Part shown: piece by piece, positions 8,446 through 18,152 of the stretch
Numbering within the stretch: the first letter of the stretch is position 1
How the letters are laid out: every line of letters starts with the position of its first letter
Assembly: GCA_030683815.1 (NCBI GenBank)
Contig: JAUXPJ010000020.1
Location: 1 to 64,000, forward strand
DNA length: 64,000 nt
Direction: 5' to 3'
Source: Flavobacteriaceae bacterium
GTDB taxonomy: Bacteria; Bacteroidota; Bacteroidia; Flavobacteriales; Flavobacteriaceae
Position numbers and translations under genes: made by a program
Notes under the pieces: generated by a model
The model's input: only the letters and a program-made list of their open reading frames with translations
The model's database searches: none
What the model was told of the DNA's origin: nothing

Positions 8446-9153
8446 TTATCGGTAGTTATTTAGTATTTCCAGTAAATCAGTTGGAGTTTCAATTTCAAAA
8501 TCGGGTTTGAAAGTCCAAAATTTTGTGTCAGCACCACTATATTTTGCTGCTATTGAGATTACTTTACTTTTTTTGCATAATTCCTTTTCAATATTCCTGG
8601 CAAACACGACATCTCCTTCGTGGTCTCCAATGTAAAAAATAGTTTTATCAAGAGCAGTTCCAAATAGCTGCTTCAAACATTTTATACCTCCAAACGGAAA
8701 AGGTTTTTGAGCATTACCGGGAATATCGTCATACCCGACAATTGACTTAAATTTATGGATTAAATTATTTTTTTCTAAAACTCTGTTGATGTTTTCAGAT
8801 GAATTTTGAGAACAAATTCCTTGGGGTAAATGAATTTGATTGATGGTTTGCTCAATTTTGGAGAATAATTCTACCGGAGTTGAGTTTTTGAGTTGATATT
8901 CAGTCCACATAGTTCCTGCTTCGATTATTTCATTTTCTGTCATTCCGTAATAATTTGTGTATAGTTCTTGCCAATTTTTAGATTGATGATTTACTATATG
9001 ATATGCTTCTTCACTTTTTAAATAAACGGGTAAATTTTTTCCTGTCAGTCTTGGTGCTACAACTGAAAGAATTTGTTTAGTAATATCAATGTTTTTTGGC
9101 ACAGAATTTACTAAAGTTCCATCGTAATCCCAAAGAATAGCATCTATTTTCAT
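8446..9153 (-). CDS. HAD-family phosphatase, phosphoglycolate-phosphatase-like
   Basis: Haloacid dehalogenase hydrolase of 235 residues. The nucleophile motif is DYDGTL at the N-terminus, motif II lies at GICSQNSSENI, the lysine of motif III is in NAQKPFPFGG, and the acidic motif IV is IGDHEGD. An alpha-helical cap lies between motifs I and II. The substrate is unknown. About 185 bp separate it from the Nudix gene, with no clear feature in the gap. Upstream lies the 340-bp gap containing the rpsA promoter on the other strand. Confidence 0.85.
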   Translation of the reverse strand: MKIDAILWDYDGTLVNSVPKNIDITKQILSVVAPRLTGKNLPVYLKSEEAYHIVNHQSKNWQELYTNYYGMTENEIIEAGTMWTEYQLKNSTPVELFSKIEQTINQIHLPQGICSQNSSENINRVLEKNNLIHKFKSIVGYDDIPGNAQKPFPFGGIKCLKQLFGTALDKTIFYIGDHEGDVVFARNIEKELCKKSKVISIAAKYSGADTKFWTFKPDFEIETPTDLLEILNNYR

Positions 9154-9341
9154 TCATGTCAGTTTTAATTACAGAAAATATTTTTCAACACATCATTTAT
9201 AAACATAATTTAAAAGTAACCCACTTTTGTATTTGCATACTTACCATATGAAAATTGAATCCAACATCTAATATACCAGAATTGTTGTTTGTATTAGAAT
9301 TCTTATTTTCATTTTCATCCAATTAATTCATTCAATATCTT

Positions 9342-9373
9342 TTTGTTATATAGATTTTAATTTAGTAAATTTG
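9342..9373 (+). promoter_or_regulatory. rpsA promoter (TTTG-N20-TAAATTTG)
   Basis: TTTG at 9342-9345 and TAAATTTG at 9366-9373, separated by 20 bp, match the Bacteroidota -33/-7 consensus. The predicted leader before the rpsA ATG is about 115 nt, long enough for autoregulation by S1 as in other bacteria (inference). Confidence 0.65.
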
Positions 9374-9496
9374 CACGCCTTTTAGCGATAACAGATTTTA
9401 AAAGGTTTAAAAAAGAAATTTATATAACAACTCTGTAAGTTTCATCGCATTAAAAATCTGAAAAGCCGACAGATACAAAACATTAATCATCAGCAT

Positions 9497-11332
9497 ATGT
9501 CTGAAGAAACAACAAACATGGATGAGCAAGTAGAAGCTCAATCAACAGAAACAGCAACTCCTGAAGTAAAACCAGCTGTAAAACAAGTAAATCCTCAAGA
9601 ATTTTTAGCAAATTTTGATTGGCACAAATACGAACAAGGTATTGAAGCCATTGATGAACAAAAACTAAAAGAATTTGAAGACGCTCTAGTTGGAACAATC
9701 GGTTTTGTGAATGAGAATGAAGTAATTGAAGGTATCGTTATGAGAATGACTGACCGTGAAGCAATTATCGATATCAATTCAAAATCAGAAGGGGTAATTA
9801 CTTTAAATGAATTTCGTTACAATCCACACCTTAAAGTAGGTGATAAAGTGGAAGTTTTAGTTGACAAGCGCGAAGATTCATACGGTCAATTAGTACTTTC
9901 TCACAAAAAAGCAAGAGTTATCAAAGCATGGGATAGAGTTATTCATGCACATGATAACGGTGAAATAGTTAATGGTTTTGTAAAATGCAGAACTCGTGGT
10001 GGTATGATTGTAGATGTTTTCGGAATTGAAGCATTCTTGCCAGGATCACAAATTGATGTGAAACCAATTAGAGATTACGATCAATATGTAGAGAAAACTA
10101 TGGAATTCAAAGTGGTGAAAATCAATCATGAGTTTAAAAACGTAGTGGTATCTCACAAAGCACTTATTGAGGCGGATATTGAATCACAAAAGAAAGAAAT
10201 TATTGGTCAATTAGAAAAAGGACAAGTGTTGGAAGGTGTTGTTAAAAACATTACTTCTTATGGTGTGTTTATTGATTTAGGCGGTGTTGATGGATTAATT
10301 CACATCACTGATCTTTCTTGGAGTAGAATTAATCACCCAAGTGAAGTGTTAGAATTAGACCAAAAATTAAATGTGGTAATTCTTGATTTTGATGATGAAA
10401 AAACAAGAATCCAATTAGGTTTAAAACAATTACAAGCGCATCCTTGGGATGCTTTAGATGCTAACATTGCTGTTGGTGATAAAGTAAAAGGTAAAGTTGT
10501 TGTAATTGCTGATTACGGTGCATTTATTGAAGTTGCAAACGGTGTTGAAGGATTAATTCACGTTTCTGAAATGTCATGGTCAACTCACTTACGTTCTGCT
10601 CAGGATTTTGTAAAAGTGGGTGATGATGTTGAAGCGGTAATCTTAACTTTAGATAGAGAAGGTCGTAAAATGTCTTTAGGAATGAAGCAATTACACCCGG
10701 ATCCATGGTCAAATATCGCTGAAAAATATCCAGTAGGTTCAACTCACACCGGAACTGTAAGAAATTACACTAATTTCGGAGTATTTGTTGAGTTAGAAGA
10801 AGGAATTGATGGTTTAGTTTATATTTCAGATCTTTCTTGGACTGAAAAAATCAAACATCCATCAGATTTTGTTAAAATAGCTGATAAATTAGAAGTTCAA
10901 GTTTTAGAATTAGATGTTGAAGGCCGCAAATTAAATTTAGGACACAAACACACTGAAGATAATCCTTGGGAAGCTCACGAAAATACTTATACTGTTGATT
11001 CTGTTCACGAAGGAACTGTAAAAGAAAAAACAGATAAAGGAGCTATCGTAATCTTAGGAGATGGTATTGAAGCTTTTTTACCGGGTCGCCAAATGGAAAA
11101 AGAAGAAGGTGGAAAACTTGGTAAAGGTGATAAAGCAACTTTTAAAGTATTAGAATTTAACAAAGAATACAGAAGAATTGTTGTATCACATACGGCTGTT
11201 TACAAAGAGCAAGAAGAGAAAAATGTAAAAGTTGCCAATCAAAAAGCTGAAACTGCTTCAGAGAAAACAACATTAGGAGACATCTCTGATTTAGCTGATT
11301 TAAAGAAAAAAATGGACGCCAAGAAAAAATAA
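9497..11332 (+). CDS. rpsA: 30S ribosomal protein S1
   Basis: RNA-binding ribosomal protein that recruits mRNA to the 30S subunit. In 611 residues it has an acidic N-terminal extension and six S1 OB-fold repeats; the repeats G(V/T)V...(G)VF(V/I)(D/E)...GL(I/V)(H/Y)(I/V)S are clear from about residue 70 to 560. The typical repeat endings (LGxKQL, LGMKQL, LGHKH) can be read. It is the largest highly expressed gene in the first 12 kb and has a promoter and terminator of its own. Confidence 0.97.
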   Translation: MSEETTNMDEQVEAQSTETATPEVKPAVKQVNPQEFLANFDWHKYEQGIEAIDEQKLKEFEDALVGTIGFVNENEVIEGIVMRMTDREAIIDINSKSEGVITLNEFRYNPHLKVGDKVEVLVDKREDSYGQLVLSHKKARVIKAWDRVIHAHDNGEIVNGFVKCRTRGGMIVDVFGIEAFLPGSQIDVKPIRDYDQYVEKTMEFKVVKINHEFKNVVVSHKALIEADIESQKKEIIGQLEKGQVLEGVVKNITSYGVFIDLGGVDGLIHITDLSWSRINHPSEVLELDQKLNVVILDFDDEKTRIQLGLKQLQAHPWDALDANIAVGDKVKGKVVVIADYGAFIEVANGVEGLIHVSEMSWSTHLRSAQDFVKVGDDVEAVILTLDREGRKMSLGMKQLHPDPWSNIAEKYPVGSTHTGTVRNYTNFGVFVELEEGIDGLVYISDLSWTEKIKHPSDFVKIADKLEVQVLELDVEGRKLNLGHKHTEDNPWEAHENTYTVDSVHEGTVKEKTDKGAIVILGDGIEAFLPGRQMEKEEGGKLGKGDKATFKVLEFNKEYRRIVVSHTAVYKEQEEKNVKVANQKAETASEKTTLGDISDLADLKKKMDAKKK

Positions 11333-11356
11333 TTTTTTTTGATTCCAAATAAATAG

Positions 11357-11387
11357 AACGCCGTTAAGAAATTAGCGGCGTTTTTTT
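11357..11387 (+). terminator. rpsA terminator
   Basis: ACGCCG and CGGCGT pair around a TTAAGAAATTAG loop, followed by seven T residues. Confidence 0.85.
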
Positions 11388-11416
11388 GTTGATTTTTACA
11401 TATAAAAGTATCTTTG
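11385..11416 (+). promoter_or_regulatory. Promoter of the phosphohexomutase-PLP enzyme operon
   Basis: TTTG at 11385-11388 and TATCTTTG at 11409-11416, spacing 20 bp, 17 bp before the ATG at 11434. It starts within the rpsA terminator T-run. Confidence 0.6.
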
Positions 11417-11433
11417 ATAAAAAATAGACTGGA

Positions 11434-12831
11434 ATGACTCTAATAAAATCAATATCAGGAATAAGAGGTACCATAGGCCATAAAGTAGGAGAAAATTTAA
11501 CTCCTCTTGATACCGTAAAGTTTACATCAGCTTTTGGCTTTTGGTTAAAACAACGCAATAATAATGAGAGAATAAGAGTTATAATCGGAAGAGATGCTCG
11601 GATTTCCGGTAAAATGATCAGCGGATTGGTTTCAGAAACTTTAATCGGATTGGGAATTGATGTGCTTGATTTAGGTTTATCAACAACACCAACTGTTGAA
11701 GTTGCCGTGGCTCTTGAAAAAGCGCAGGGCGGAATTATCATCACCGCATCTCACAATCCGAAGCAGTGGAATGCCCTAAAATTATTGAATGAAAAAGGAG
11801 AGTTTATCAATACAAAAGATGGAGAAGAAGTATTGAAAATTGCAGAAGAAGAATCCTTTATTTTTGCTGAAGTTGATGATTTAGGAAAATTTTCAAAACG
11901 AACTGATTATATAGAAAAACACATCGATGAAGTTTTAAAATTAAAATTAGTTGATGTTGAAGCGATCAAAAAAACACAATTTAAAGTGGTGATAGACGCC
12001 GTAAATTCAACGGGCGGAATTGCAGTTCCCGCTTTATTGGACAGACTTGGAGTAAATTATGTAAAACTGTACTGTGAAACAAACGGGAAGTTTCCACACA
12101 ATCCGGAACCTTTACCTGAACATTTAACAGAAATTTCGTCATTGGTTGTCAAAGAAAATGCACATCTCGGAATCGCAGTTGATCCTGATGTAGATCGATT
12201 AGCCTTTATTTGTGAAGATGGTTCCATGTTTGGTGAAGAATATACACTCGTTGCTTGTGCTGATTATGTGCTTAAAAACAATCCGGGGAATACCGTTTCT
12301 AATTTATCATCTTCCAGAGCATTGCGCGATATTACCGAAAAACACAATAGAAAATATAATGCTTCTGCCGTTGGAGAAGTTAATGTGGTAGAAATGATGA
12401 AAGCTACCAATGCCGTAATTGGCGGCGAAGGAAACGGCGGAATTATTTATCCGGAGTCTCATTACGGACGTGATTCTTTGGTTGGAATTGCCTTATTTTT
12501 ATCGCATTTGGCGCATATGAAAATGAGTTGCAAAGAATTGAGAAATACATATCCTGAATATTTTATGAGTAAAAATAAAATAGAATTAACGCCTGTGGTT
12601 AATGTTGATATGATTTTGAATGAAGTCATTAAAATGTATGGTTCAGAACAAATTAGCACAGTAGATGGTGTTAAAATCGATTTTGAAAATGAATGGATTC
12701 ACCTTCGAAAATCAAATACAGAACCGATTATCAGAATTTATACAGAAAGCAATTCTCAAGAAAATGCCGATGCTTTAGCCCGTAAAATCATGTATGAAAT
12801 TCAAGAAATGTCTTTAAAGAATATTGTGTAA
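11434..12831 (+). CDS. glmM: Phosphoglucosamine mutase / phosphomannomutase family
   Basis: Alpha-D-phosphohexomutase of 465 residues. Catalytic phosphoserine loop TASHNP (GIIITASHNPKQWNALKLL), metal loop DPDVDRLAF, sugar loop GGEGNGGIIYPE and C-terminal phosphate loop RKSNTEPIIRIYTES are all intact. Flavobacterial members are usually called GlmM, which converts glucosamine-6-P to glucosamine-1-P for peptidoglycan and LPS, but phosphomannomutase activity cannot be excluded by sequence. It is followed after 3 bp by the PLP-dependent gene. Confidence 0.9.
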   Translation: MTLIKSISGIRGTIGHKVGENLTPLDTVKFTSAFGFWLKQRNNNERIRVIIGRDARISGKMISGLVSETLIGLGIDVLDLGLSTTPTVEVAVALEKAQGGIIITASHNPKQWNALKLLNEKGEFINTKDGEEVLKIAEEESFIFAEVDDLGKFSKRTDYIEKHIDEVLKLKLVDVEAIKKTQFKVVIDAVNSTGGIAVPALLDRLGVNYVKLYCETNGKFPHNPEPLPEHLTEISSLVVKENAHLGIAVDPDVDRLAFICEDGSMFGEEYTLVACADYVLKNNPGNTVSNLSSSRALRDITEKHNRKYNASAVGEVNVVEMMKATNAVIGGEGNGGIIYPESHYGRDSLVGIALFLSHLAHMKMSCKELRNTYPEYFMSKNKIELTPVVNVDMILNEVIKMYGSEQISTVDGVKIDFENEWIHLRKSNTEPIIRIYTESNSQENADALARKIMYEIQEMSLKNIV

Positions 12832-12834
12832 AAG

Positions 12835-14310
12835 ATGAAAAAATCGCTAACTCCATCAGAAGAATATTTTAAACCCTTCAGAGAAAATATCATTGGAATT
12901 GATCAAACATTTCAATCTCCTTTTGGAGAAAAAAAAATAATTTACACTGATTGGACTGCCAGTGGGAGATTATATAGACCAATTGAAGAAAAAATGTTGG
13001 AAGAATTTGGTCCTTTCGTTGCCAACACTCATACGGAAACATCTATTACTGGAGCCGCTATGACTTTGGCTTATCACAAAGCCAGAGAGATTATAAAGAA
13101 ACATGTAAATGCCAATAAAAATGATGTTTTAATTACTTATGGAACGGGAATGACAGGTGTTGTCAATAAATTTCAACGGATTTTGGGACTTAAAATTGCA
13201 GAAAATTTACAACCGTTCACGCAAGTTCCTCCCGAATTAAAACCGCTGGTGTTCATTTCGCACATGGAACATCATTCCAATCAGACGTCTTGGTTAGAAA
13301 CTATTGCAGATGTTATCATCATTCCGTGTCAAGAATCCGGATTAATTTGTTTAGAAAGTTTTGAAAAGTTAGTTAAAGAAAATCAAGATAGACCTATCAA
13401 AATTGCCTCAATCACAGCTTGTTCAAATGTAACAGGAATTAAAACTGAGTATCATCAAATTGCTAAAATAATTCATCAATACAACGGCGTTTGTTTTGTT
13501 GATTTTGCTTGTTCAGCCCCTTATGTTTCGATTGATATGCATCCGGATGATGATCGTTATTTAGATGCTATTTTCTTTTCTCCGCATAAATTTTTGGGAG
13601 GTCCCGGAACTTCTGGTGTCTTAATTTTTAATAAGAATTTATACCATAATATGATTCCGGATAATCCTGGTGGAGGAACCGTAAATTATACCAATCCGTG
13701 GGGAGATAGAGATTATATTGAAGATATTGAAACTCGTGAAGATGGCGGAACTCCCGGATTTTTACAAACCATTAAAATTGCCTTGGCAATACAGTTAAAG
13801 GAAGCAATGGATCCGCAAAAAATTGGAGAACGTGAAGATGAAATTAACAAAATAGTTTTTGAACGATTATCGGGCATTCCAAATCTTCATTTATTGGCAG
13901 AACAACACAAACACCGATTGGGTATTTTTTCTTTCTTTATTGATAATGCGCATTATAATTTGATTGTCAAACTTTTGAATGACCGTTTTGGAATTCAAAC
14001 AAGAGGAGGTTGTTCTTGTGCCGGAACTTATGGACATTTTCTTTTACATGTTGATATTCAATCATCTAAAGTAATCGAGAATCAAATAATGGAAGGTTGT
14101 TTTATTGATAGACCGGGGTGGATTCGGATGTCAATTCATCCAACCATCACCAATGAAGAAGTTGAATTTGTTTGTGAAAGCATCCAATTAACTGCTGAAA
14201 ATTTTGAAACTTGGAAAGAAGATTATAATTATCACTCTTTAAATAACGAATTTGTACACAAAAGTGGAGTGAAAATAGAAGAAGATTTAGTTAAAAAGTG
14301 GTTTAATTGA
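12835..14310 (+). CDS. Class V aminotransferase, cysteine desulfurase/selenocysteine lyase-like
   Basis: PLP-dependent fold type I enzyme of 491 residues. The PLP lysine is in SPHKFLGGPGTSGVL. A cysteine-containing RGGCSCAGTYGH motif near the C-terminus resembles the mobile catalytic loop of cysteine desulfurases, but the overall length is greater than SufS/IscS. It starts 3 bp after the mutase stop, so it is translationally linked. Its 3' end overlaps the convergent lpxL-like gene by 8 bp. The substrate is unknown. Confidence 0.85.
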   Translation: MKKSLTPSEEYFKPFRENIIGIDQTFQSPFGEKKIIYTDWTASGRLYRPIEEKMLEEFGPFVANTHTETSITGAAMTLAYHKAREIIKKHVNANKNDVLITYGTGMTGVVNKFQRILGLKIAENLQPFTQVPPELKPLVFISHMEHHSNQTSWLETIADVIIIPCQESGLICLESFEKLVKENQDRPIKIASITACSNVTGIKTEYHQIAKIIHQYNGVCFVDFACSAPYVSIDMHPDDDRYLDAIFFSPHKFLGGPGTSGVLIFNKNLYHNMIPDNPGGGTVNYTNPWGDRDYIEDIETREDGGTPGFLQTIKIALAIQLKEAMDPQKIGEREDEINKIVFERLSGIPNLHLLAEQHKHRLGIFSFFIDNAHYNLIVKLLNDRFGIQTRGGCSCAGTYGHFLLHVDIQSSKVIENQIMEGCFIDRPGWIRMSIHPTITNEEVEFVCESIQLTAENFETWKEDYNYHSLNNEFVHKSGVKIEEDLVKKWFN

Positions 14311-15190
14311 GAGGCGCTTTATCTTTGTGTTTCCAACGTCTGTGAGTCCAAAAATAAAGCGATGGTTTTCTTTTAATTTGCTCTTCAACTAATTTTAAGA
14401 ACTGATCTGTGATTTCATAGTTCTTAAAAGTTGAGGGATCATCAGCTAAAGTCTTAAGAGTAATTTCGTAATAACCACGTTTTATTTGTTCTACACTAAA
14501 ATATACAACAGCTAAATTATATTTTTTTGCGAGTACTTCAGCACCTGTATGAATCGGTACTTTAACTCCCATAAATTTATTCCAATAAATCGCTTTTTGA
14601 ACCATGGGTGATTGGTCACTTAACAAGCCGTAAATACTTAATTTTTGATTTTCTGTATTTTGTATGATGGTAGGAATAGTTTCGTTAGTCGGTACCAAAA
14701 CTCCTCCAAATCTTTCTCTAGATTTGCGAATCAACTCGTCAAAATAGGGATTCATAATAGTATTATAAGTACCATAAATTGTGTGTGATGTATATTGTGC
14801 CACATGAATAAACCATTCCCAATTACCATAGTGAGAACCAATCATTGCGACGCTTTTGTTTTTCTTGAATTGGGCTTCAAAAATATCCAAATTTAAAAAA
14901 CGATAACGTTTGGCAAATTCTCTGTCAGACATTGAAAAGGCTTTAATGGTTTCCATCAAAATATCACCAAAATGAAGATAAGAATCTTTGGCAATTTTAG
15001 TAATTTCTTTTTCCGATTTCTCAGGAAATACCAATCGCAAGTTGTCAAAAACTACTTTTTTACGATATCCAATAATATAATAAGTGAAAAAATAAAGAAT
15101 ATCAGAGATGCAATAAATTACCCAAAAAGGCAATCGTGACATCAACATGATGATTGGATACAGTATTATGTAGGAAATTAAATACATCAT
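14303..15190 (-). CDS. LpxL/HtrB-family lipid A acyltransferase
   Basis: Inner-membrane lysophospholipid/late lipid A acyltransferase, 295 residues. An N-terminal membrane segment (YLISYIILYPIIMLMSRLPFW), the catalytic region GSHYGNWEW (HX4D/E-type) and DQSPM are visible. It transfers a secondary acyl chain to lipid A or a related lipid. It is divergent from the rhomboid gene. Confidence 0.88.
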   Translation of the reverse strand: MMYLISYIILYPIIMLMSRLPFWVIYCISDILYFFTYYIIGYRKKVVFDNLRLVFPEKSEKEITKIAKDSYLHFGDILMETIKAFSMSDREFAKRYRFLNLDIFEAQFKKNKSVAMIGSHYGNWEWFIHVAQYTSHTIYGTYNTIMNPYFDELIRKSRERFGGVLVPTNETIPTIIQNTENQKLSIYGLLSDQSPMVQKAIYWNKFMGVKVPIHTGAEVLAKKYNLAVVYFSVEQIKRGYYEITLKTLADDPSTFKNYEITDQFLKLVEEQIKRKPSLYFWTHRRWKHKDKAPLN

Positions 15191-15220
15191 TTATAGGCTG
15201 CAAATATCGCACTTAATTTT

Positions 15221-15228
15221 ATCTTTGA
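15221..15228 (+). promoter_or_regulatory. -7 box of rhomboid gene
   Basis: TATCTTTG, 16 bp before the ATG at 15245. Confidence 0.55.
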
Positions 15229-15244
15229 AATAAAAATTATCAAA

Positions 15245-15886
15245 ATGAATGTATTATTAATTATTGTCATTGTTGCAAATGTGTTGGTTTCTATAAAGGG
15301 CTTTAAAGATTTGCATTTTTTTAATCGATATAAATTCCAAATATTAAACATCAATAAAGGAGAAAAGTATAGAATGTTTACCTCTGGTTTTCTTCATGCA
15401 GATTGGTTACACCTCATTTTAAATATGTATGCTTTGTATTTATTTGGCAAATTTGTGATGATGGAAGGAGGTAACTTTAATTTCATGATTATTTATTTCG
15501 GAAGTTTATTAGCAGGAAGTTTATATACTTTATATGTACATAAAAATGAACCTTATTACAGTGCGGTTGGAGCTTCTGGAGCTGTAATGGGAATTATTTA
15601 TGCGTCTATTTTATATTATCCGGAAATGACTTTATATATTTTTCCGCTTCCAATTCCTATAAAAGGGTATATTTTCGGAATTTTATATTTGTTATTTTCT
15701 ATTTATGGAATGAAAAAACAATTGGGAAATATCGGTCATGCAGCACATTTAGGAGGAGCCGTTGCGGGTTATGGACTCACTTTACTATTAAGTCCGTATT
15801 TATGGGATGAAAATACATTGGTTATCACACTCTCATCCCTACCGATTTTAATTTTATTCATTCTAGAAAAAACAGGTAAAATTTAG
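15245..15886 (+). CDS. Rhomboid-family intramembrane serine protease
   Basis: Multi-pass membrane protease of 213 residues with about six hydrophobic segments. The catalytic serine is in VGASGAVMG (GxSxG) and the histidine in GHAAHLGGAVAGY; the HADWLHLILNMYALYLFG segment is the conserved TM2 with HxxxN. It cleaves membrane protein substrates within the bilayer. It is monocistronic, and the next 270 bp hold two family A repeats. Confidence 0.93.
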   Translation: MNVLLIIVIVANVLVSIKGFKDLHFFNRYKFQILNINKGEKYRMFTSGFLHADWLHLILNMYALYLFGKFVMMEGGNFNFMIIYFGSLLAGSLYTLYVHKNEPYYSAVGASGAVMGIIYASILYYPEMTLYIFPLPIPIKGYIFGILYLLFSIYGMKKQLGNIGHAAHLGGAVAGYGLTLLLSPYLWDENTLVITLSSLPILILFILEKTGKI

Positions 15887-15932
15887 TTTGGTATTATTCT
15901 TGAAAAGTTCATTTAATCTAAAAATATAATTC

Positions 15933-16003
15933 TATGAAATAGCCATGTTTGACGTAAACGCAAATACCAATGAAAATCTAATATCAAACTGACGTATTCC
16001 ATA
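15933..16003 (+). repeat. Family A repeat, copy 2
   Basis: Starts TATGAAATAGCCATGTTTG and ends GACGTATTCCATA. The internal stem is degenerate. Copy 3 follows at 16054, separated by a spacer holding a perfect palindrome. Confidence 0.75.
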
Positions 16004-16008
16004 ACCTG

Positions 16009-16024
16009 TCCCGATATATCGGGA
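16009..16024. repeat. Perfect 16-bp palindrome
   Basis: TCCCGATATATCGGGA lies in the spacer between family A copies 2 and 3. It has no T-run, so it is a poor terminator; short intergenic palindromes of this type are known in flavobacterial genomes. Confidence 0.6.
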
Positions 16025-16053
16025 TAACAAATAAAAAAACAATAAATTATCTA

Positions 16054-16128
16054 CATATGAAATAGCCATGTTTGCAAAAACACAAACTTTGATGAAGAAA
16101 TTTTAATCAAACAGGCGTATTCCATATG
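16054..16128 (+). repeat. Family A repeat, copy 3
   Basis: Begins CATATGAAATAGCC and ends GGCGTATTCCATATG, with an inner stem around TTTGATGAAGAAATTTTAATCAAA (about 16086-16111). It is followed by 18 bp and TATCTACATATGAAA, the start of the SIMPL gene. Confidence 0.8.
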
Positions 16129-16156
16129 ACCATTAAAAATAATTAAATATCTACAT

Positions 16157-16843
16157 ATGAAAACAACATTCATACTTTTCGTTTTTTTAATTTCCTTTAG
16201 TTCTATCGCCCAAATGACCGACACAAAACCGATGATTTCAGTGGTTGGTGAAAGTACTTTGAAAGTAATTCCAGATTATGTAATTATTAAAGTTAGGGTA
16301 GAAGAAATTGCTAAAACTGCTGCTGAAGCCAAAAAAAGACATGATATCAGTGTAAATACAGTGATAAAATTTCTTAGAAAAATGAAAATTGATTCAAAAG
16401 ATATAGCAACACAATACCTGAATTTGAACAAGGTATATGACTACAGTACAAAAGAGTATAATTTTACAGCAAATCAATCTATTGATATTGTTTTGAAAGA
16501 TTTAACCAAATATGAAAACTTGATACAAGGTTTGTTAGAAAGCGGTATTAATAGAATTGACGGAATTCAATTTGCATCAACAGAAATAGAAAAACACCAA
16601 TCAAATGCCCGTAAATTAGCGATACAAAACGCTCAATTGAAAGCTTTAGAATATGTAGGTGAATTAAGACAAACTATTGGAAAAGCAATTCATATATCAG
16701 AAATTAATGTCGCTACATATCCGGTTTATAATACAAAAATGATGATGAATGAAGCCGTAACCGCTTTTTCTGGAACAGAAACGATTGCTATTGGAGAAAT
16801 TGTTATTTATGGGAAAGTCAATGTTAGTTTTGAATTAAAATAA
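16157..16843 (+). CDS. Secreted SIMPL-domain protein (DUF541)
   Basis: 228 residues with a signal peptide (MKTTFILFVFLISFSSIAQ) followed by a SIMPL/DUF541 domain, with VVGESTLKVIPDYVIIKVRVEE and the repeated beta-alpha pattern. Such proteins (BP26, YggE) form periplasmic oligomers; the exact role is unclear. The ATG is in the context CTACATATGAAA, identical to the left end of the family A repeats just upstream. A hairpin follows the stop. Confidence 0.88.
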   Translation: MKTTFILFVFLISFSSIAQMTDTKPMISVVGESTLKVIPDYVIIKVRVEEIAKTAAEAKKRHDISVNTVIKFLRKMKIDSKDIATQYLNLNKVYDYSTKEYNFTANQSIDIVLKDLTKYENLIQGLLESGINRIDGIQFASTEIEKHQSNARKLAIQNAQLKALEYVGELRQTIGKAIHISEINVATYPVYNTKMMMNEAVTAFSGTETIAIGEIVIYGKVNVSFELK

Positions 16844-16874
16844 AAAAATCCCAAACAAAAAGTTTGAGATTTTT
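16844..16874 (+). terminator. Terminator after the SIMPL gene
   Basis: AAAATC-CCAAAC and GTTTGA-GATTTTT pair with two small mismatches around an A5 loop. It also lies at the 3' side of the convergent tRNA gene. Confidence 0.6.
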
Positions 16875-16876
16875 AG

Positions 16877-16949
<73 letters not shown>

Positions 16950-16997
16950 AAAAGTGCTGCAAATATATAAATGCAATTAAAATTTGCAAATAAATTA

Positions 16998-17444
16998 TCA
17001 ATAAAACAATTGGTCTTCACGCAAGATTTTTACAAAGTGAAATCCGTAGATTTCATAACCTTCATTATAATAAAATTTATGCGATTTTCGATTTTGAACG
17101 TAGGTATTTAATTCGCTCGCCTCACATCCTTTGCTTTTGGCGTGCTCATAAATCCAATCAAATAACATTTTACCCAATCCTTGATTTTGATAATTTTTAT
17201 CAACCACCACATGATCAGGTTCAATACTTTTACCGACATAATGTCGGGTTATATACCACAAACCGCTTATCCCAATTAAATCTTCTCCATCATACATTCC
17301 AACACATTCATAATTCTCATTAACCATCGCCAATAATCGTTCTGTTAAAATAGAATCAGGGGTGGTTGTGTTTAAAGTTTTTAATAATGGTAGGATGCTT
17401 AAAATTTCTTCTTTTGGAATTATTTTTATCGTAATATTATTCAT
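16998..17444 (-). CDS. GNAT-family N-acetyltransferase
   Basis: 148 residues with an acetyl-CoA binding motif A (VDKNYQNQGLGKMLFDWIYEHAKSKG) and a C-terminal FYYNEGYEIYGFHFVK beta strand. I use the ATG at 17444 (MNNITIKIIPKEE). The longer open frame reaches into the divergent acetyltransferase gene and is not conserved-looking. The acceptor substrate is unknown. A second GNAT gene starts 36 bp away on the other strand. Confidence 0.85.
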   Translation of the reverse strand: MNNITIKIIPKEEILSILPLLKTLNTTTPDSILTERLLAMVNENYECVGMYDGEDLIGISGLWYITRHYVGKSIEPDHVVVDKNYQNQGLGKMLFDWIYEHAKSKGCEASELNTYVQNRKSHKFYYNEGYEIYGFHFVKILREDQLFY

Positions 17445-17480
17445 CTTTGTAATGTTTTTAACAAATATACAAACTTGACA

Positions 17481-17915
17481 ATGACTGTTAAAATTATAAA
17501 ACCAGAAGACACTTTTGAAATTCGTAAAAAAGTATTGCGTGAAAATATACCATTGCCTTATGAGTTTCCTGGTGATTTTGATGAGTCTACTACTCATTTT
17601 GGTTTTTTTATCGAGAATAAATTAGTGTCAGTTGCTACCGTTTTAAAATCATCCAATCAATTATTCAGCGGAAATCAATATCAATTAAGGGGAATGGCAA
17701 CTTTATCAGCATATCAAGGAAAGGGATATGGAAGTGTTTTATTGCAATCAATTATAGAATTTTTAAAGGATAAGAAGGCCGAAATACTTTGGTTCAATGC
17801 TAGAATAATTGCTTTAAACTTTTACCAAAAATTAGGATTTCAAACCATAGGAGAGTTGTTTGAATTGCAATATGTTGGAGAGCATTATATCATGTTTAAG
17901 AAATTTAAGAATTAA
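17481..17915 (+). CDS. GNAT-family N-acetyltransferase
   Basis: 144 residues from the ATG at 17481 (MTVKIIKPEDTFEIRKKVLRENIP). The Q/RxxGxG/A acetyl-CoA motif reads LSAYQGKGYGSVLLQ, followed by NARIIALNFYQKLGF. A TTG at 17475 two codons upstream is less likely. Substrate unknown. It is divergent from the neighbouring GNAT and not similar enough to be a recent duplicate. The following 237 bp before sucA show no clear gene. Confidence 0.85.
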   Translation: MTVKIIKPEDTFEIRKKVLRENIPLPYEFPGDFDESTTHFGFFIENKLVSVATVLKSSNQLFSGNQYQLRGMATLSAYQGKGYGSVLLQSIIEFLKDKKAEILWFNARIIALNFYQKLGFQTIGELFELQYVGEHYIMFKKFKN

Positions 17916-18152
17916 TCTAAAGAATTTCCCAAGGTTCTACCCCAGAGTTTAGAGGAAAATTTAAAAACCTAAGGTTTTCATAAAATGATAAAAGATTATT
18001 GTTCAGTTGAATACTCCGATGGTTCTGCCTCAGGACAGTTCATTGTCGAAAATTTACTATAACCAATCTTAGCAGATGAAATAATCGTCTAAAATTATGA
18101 ACTAAATCCCTACATATTTTTTATCTTGGATGCATATTATAAAAATTAAAAC

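Noticed and set aside
9483-9698. Minus-strand Leu-rich frame over rpsA start
   Set aside because: It is antisense to a highly conserved rpsA coding region and has no promoter.
16009-16024. Perfect palindrome as a terminator
   Set aside because: There is no T-run on either side and no gene ending next to it except rhomboid, 120 bp away.
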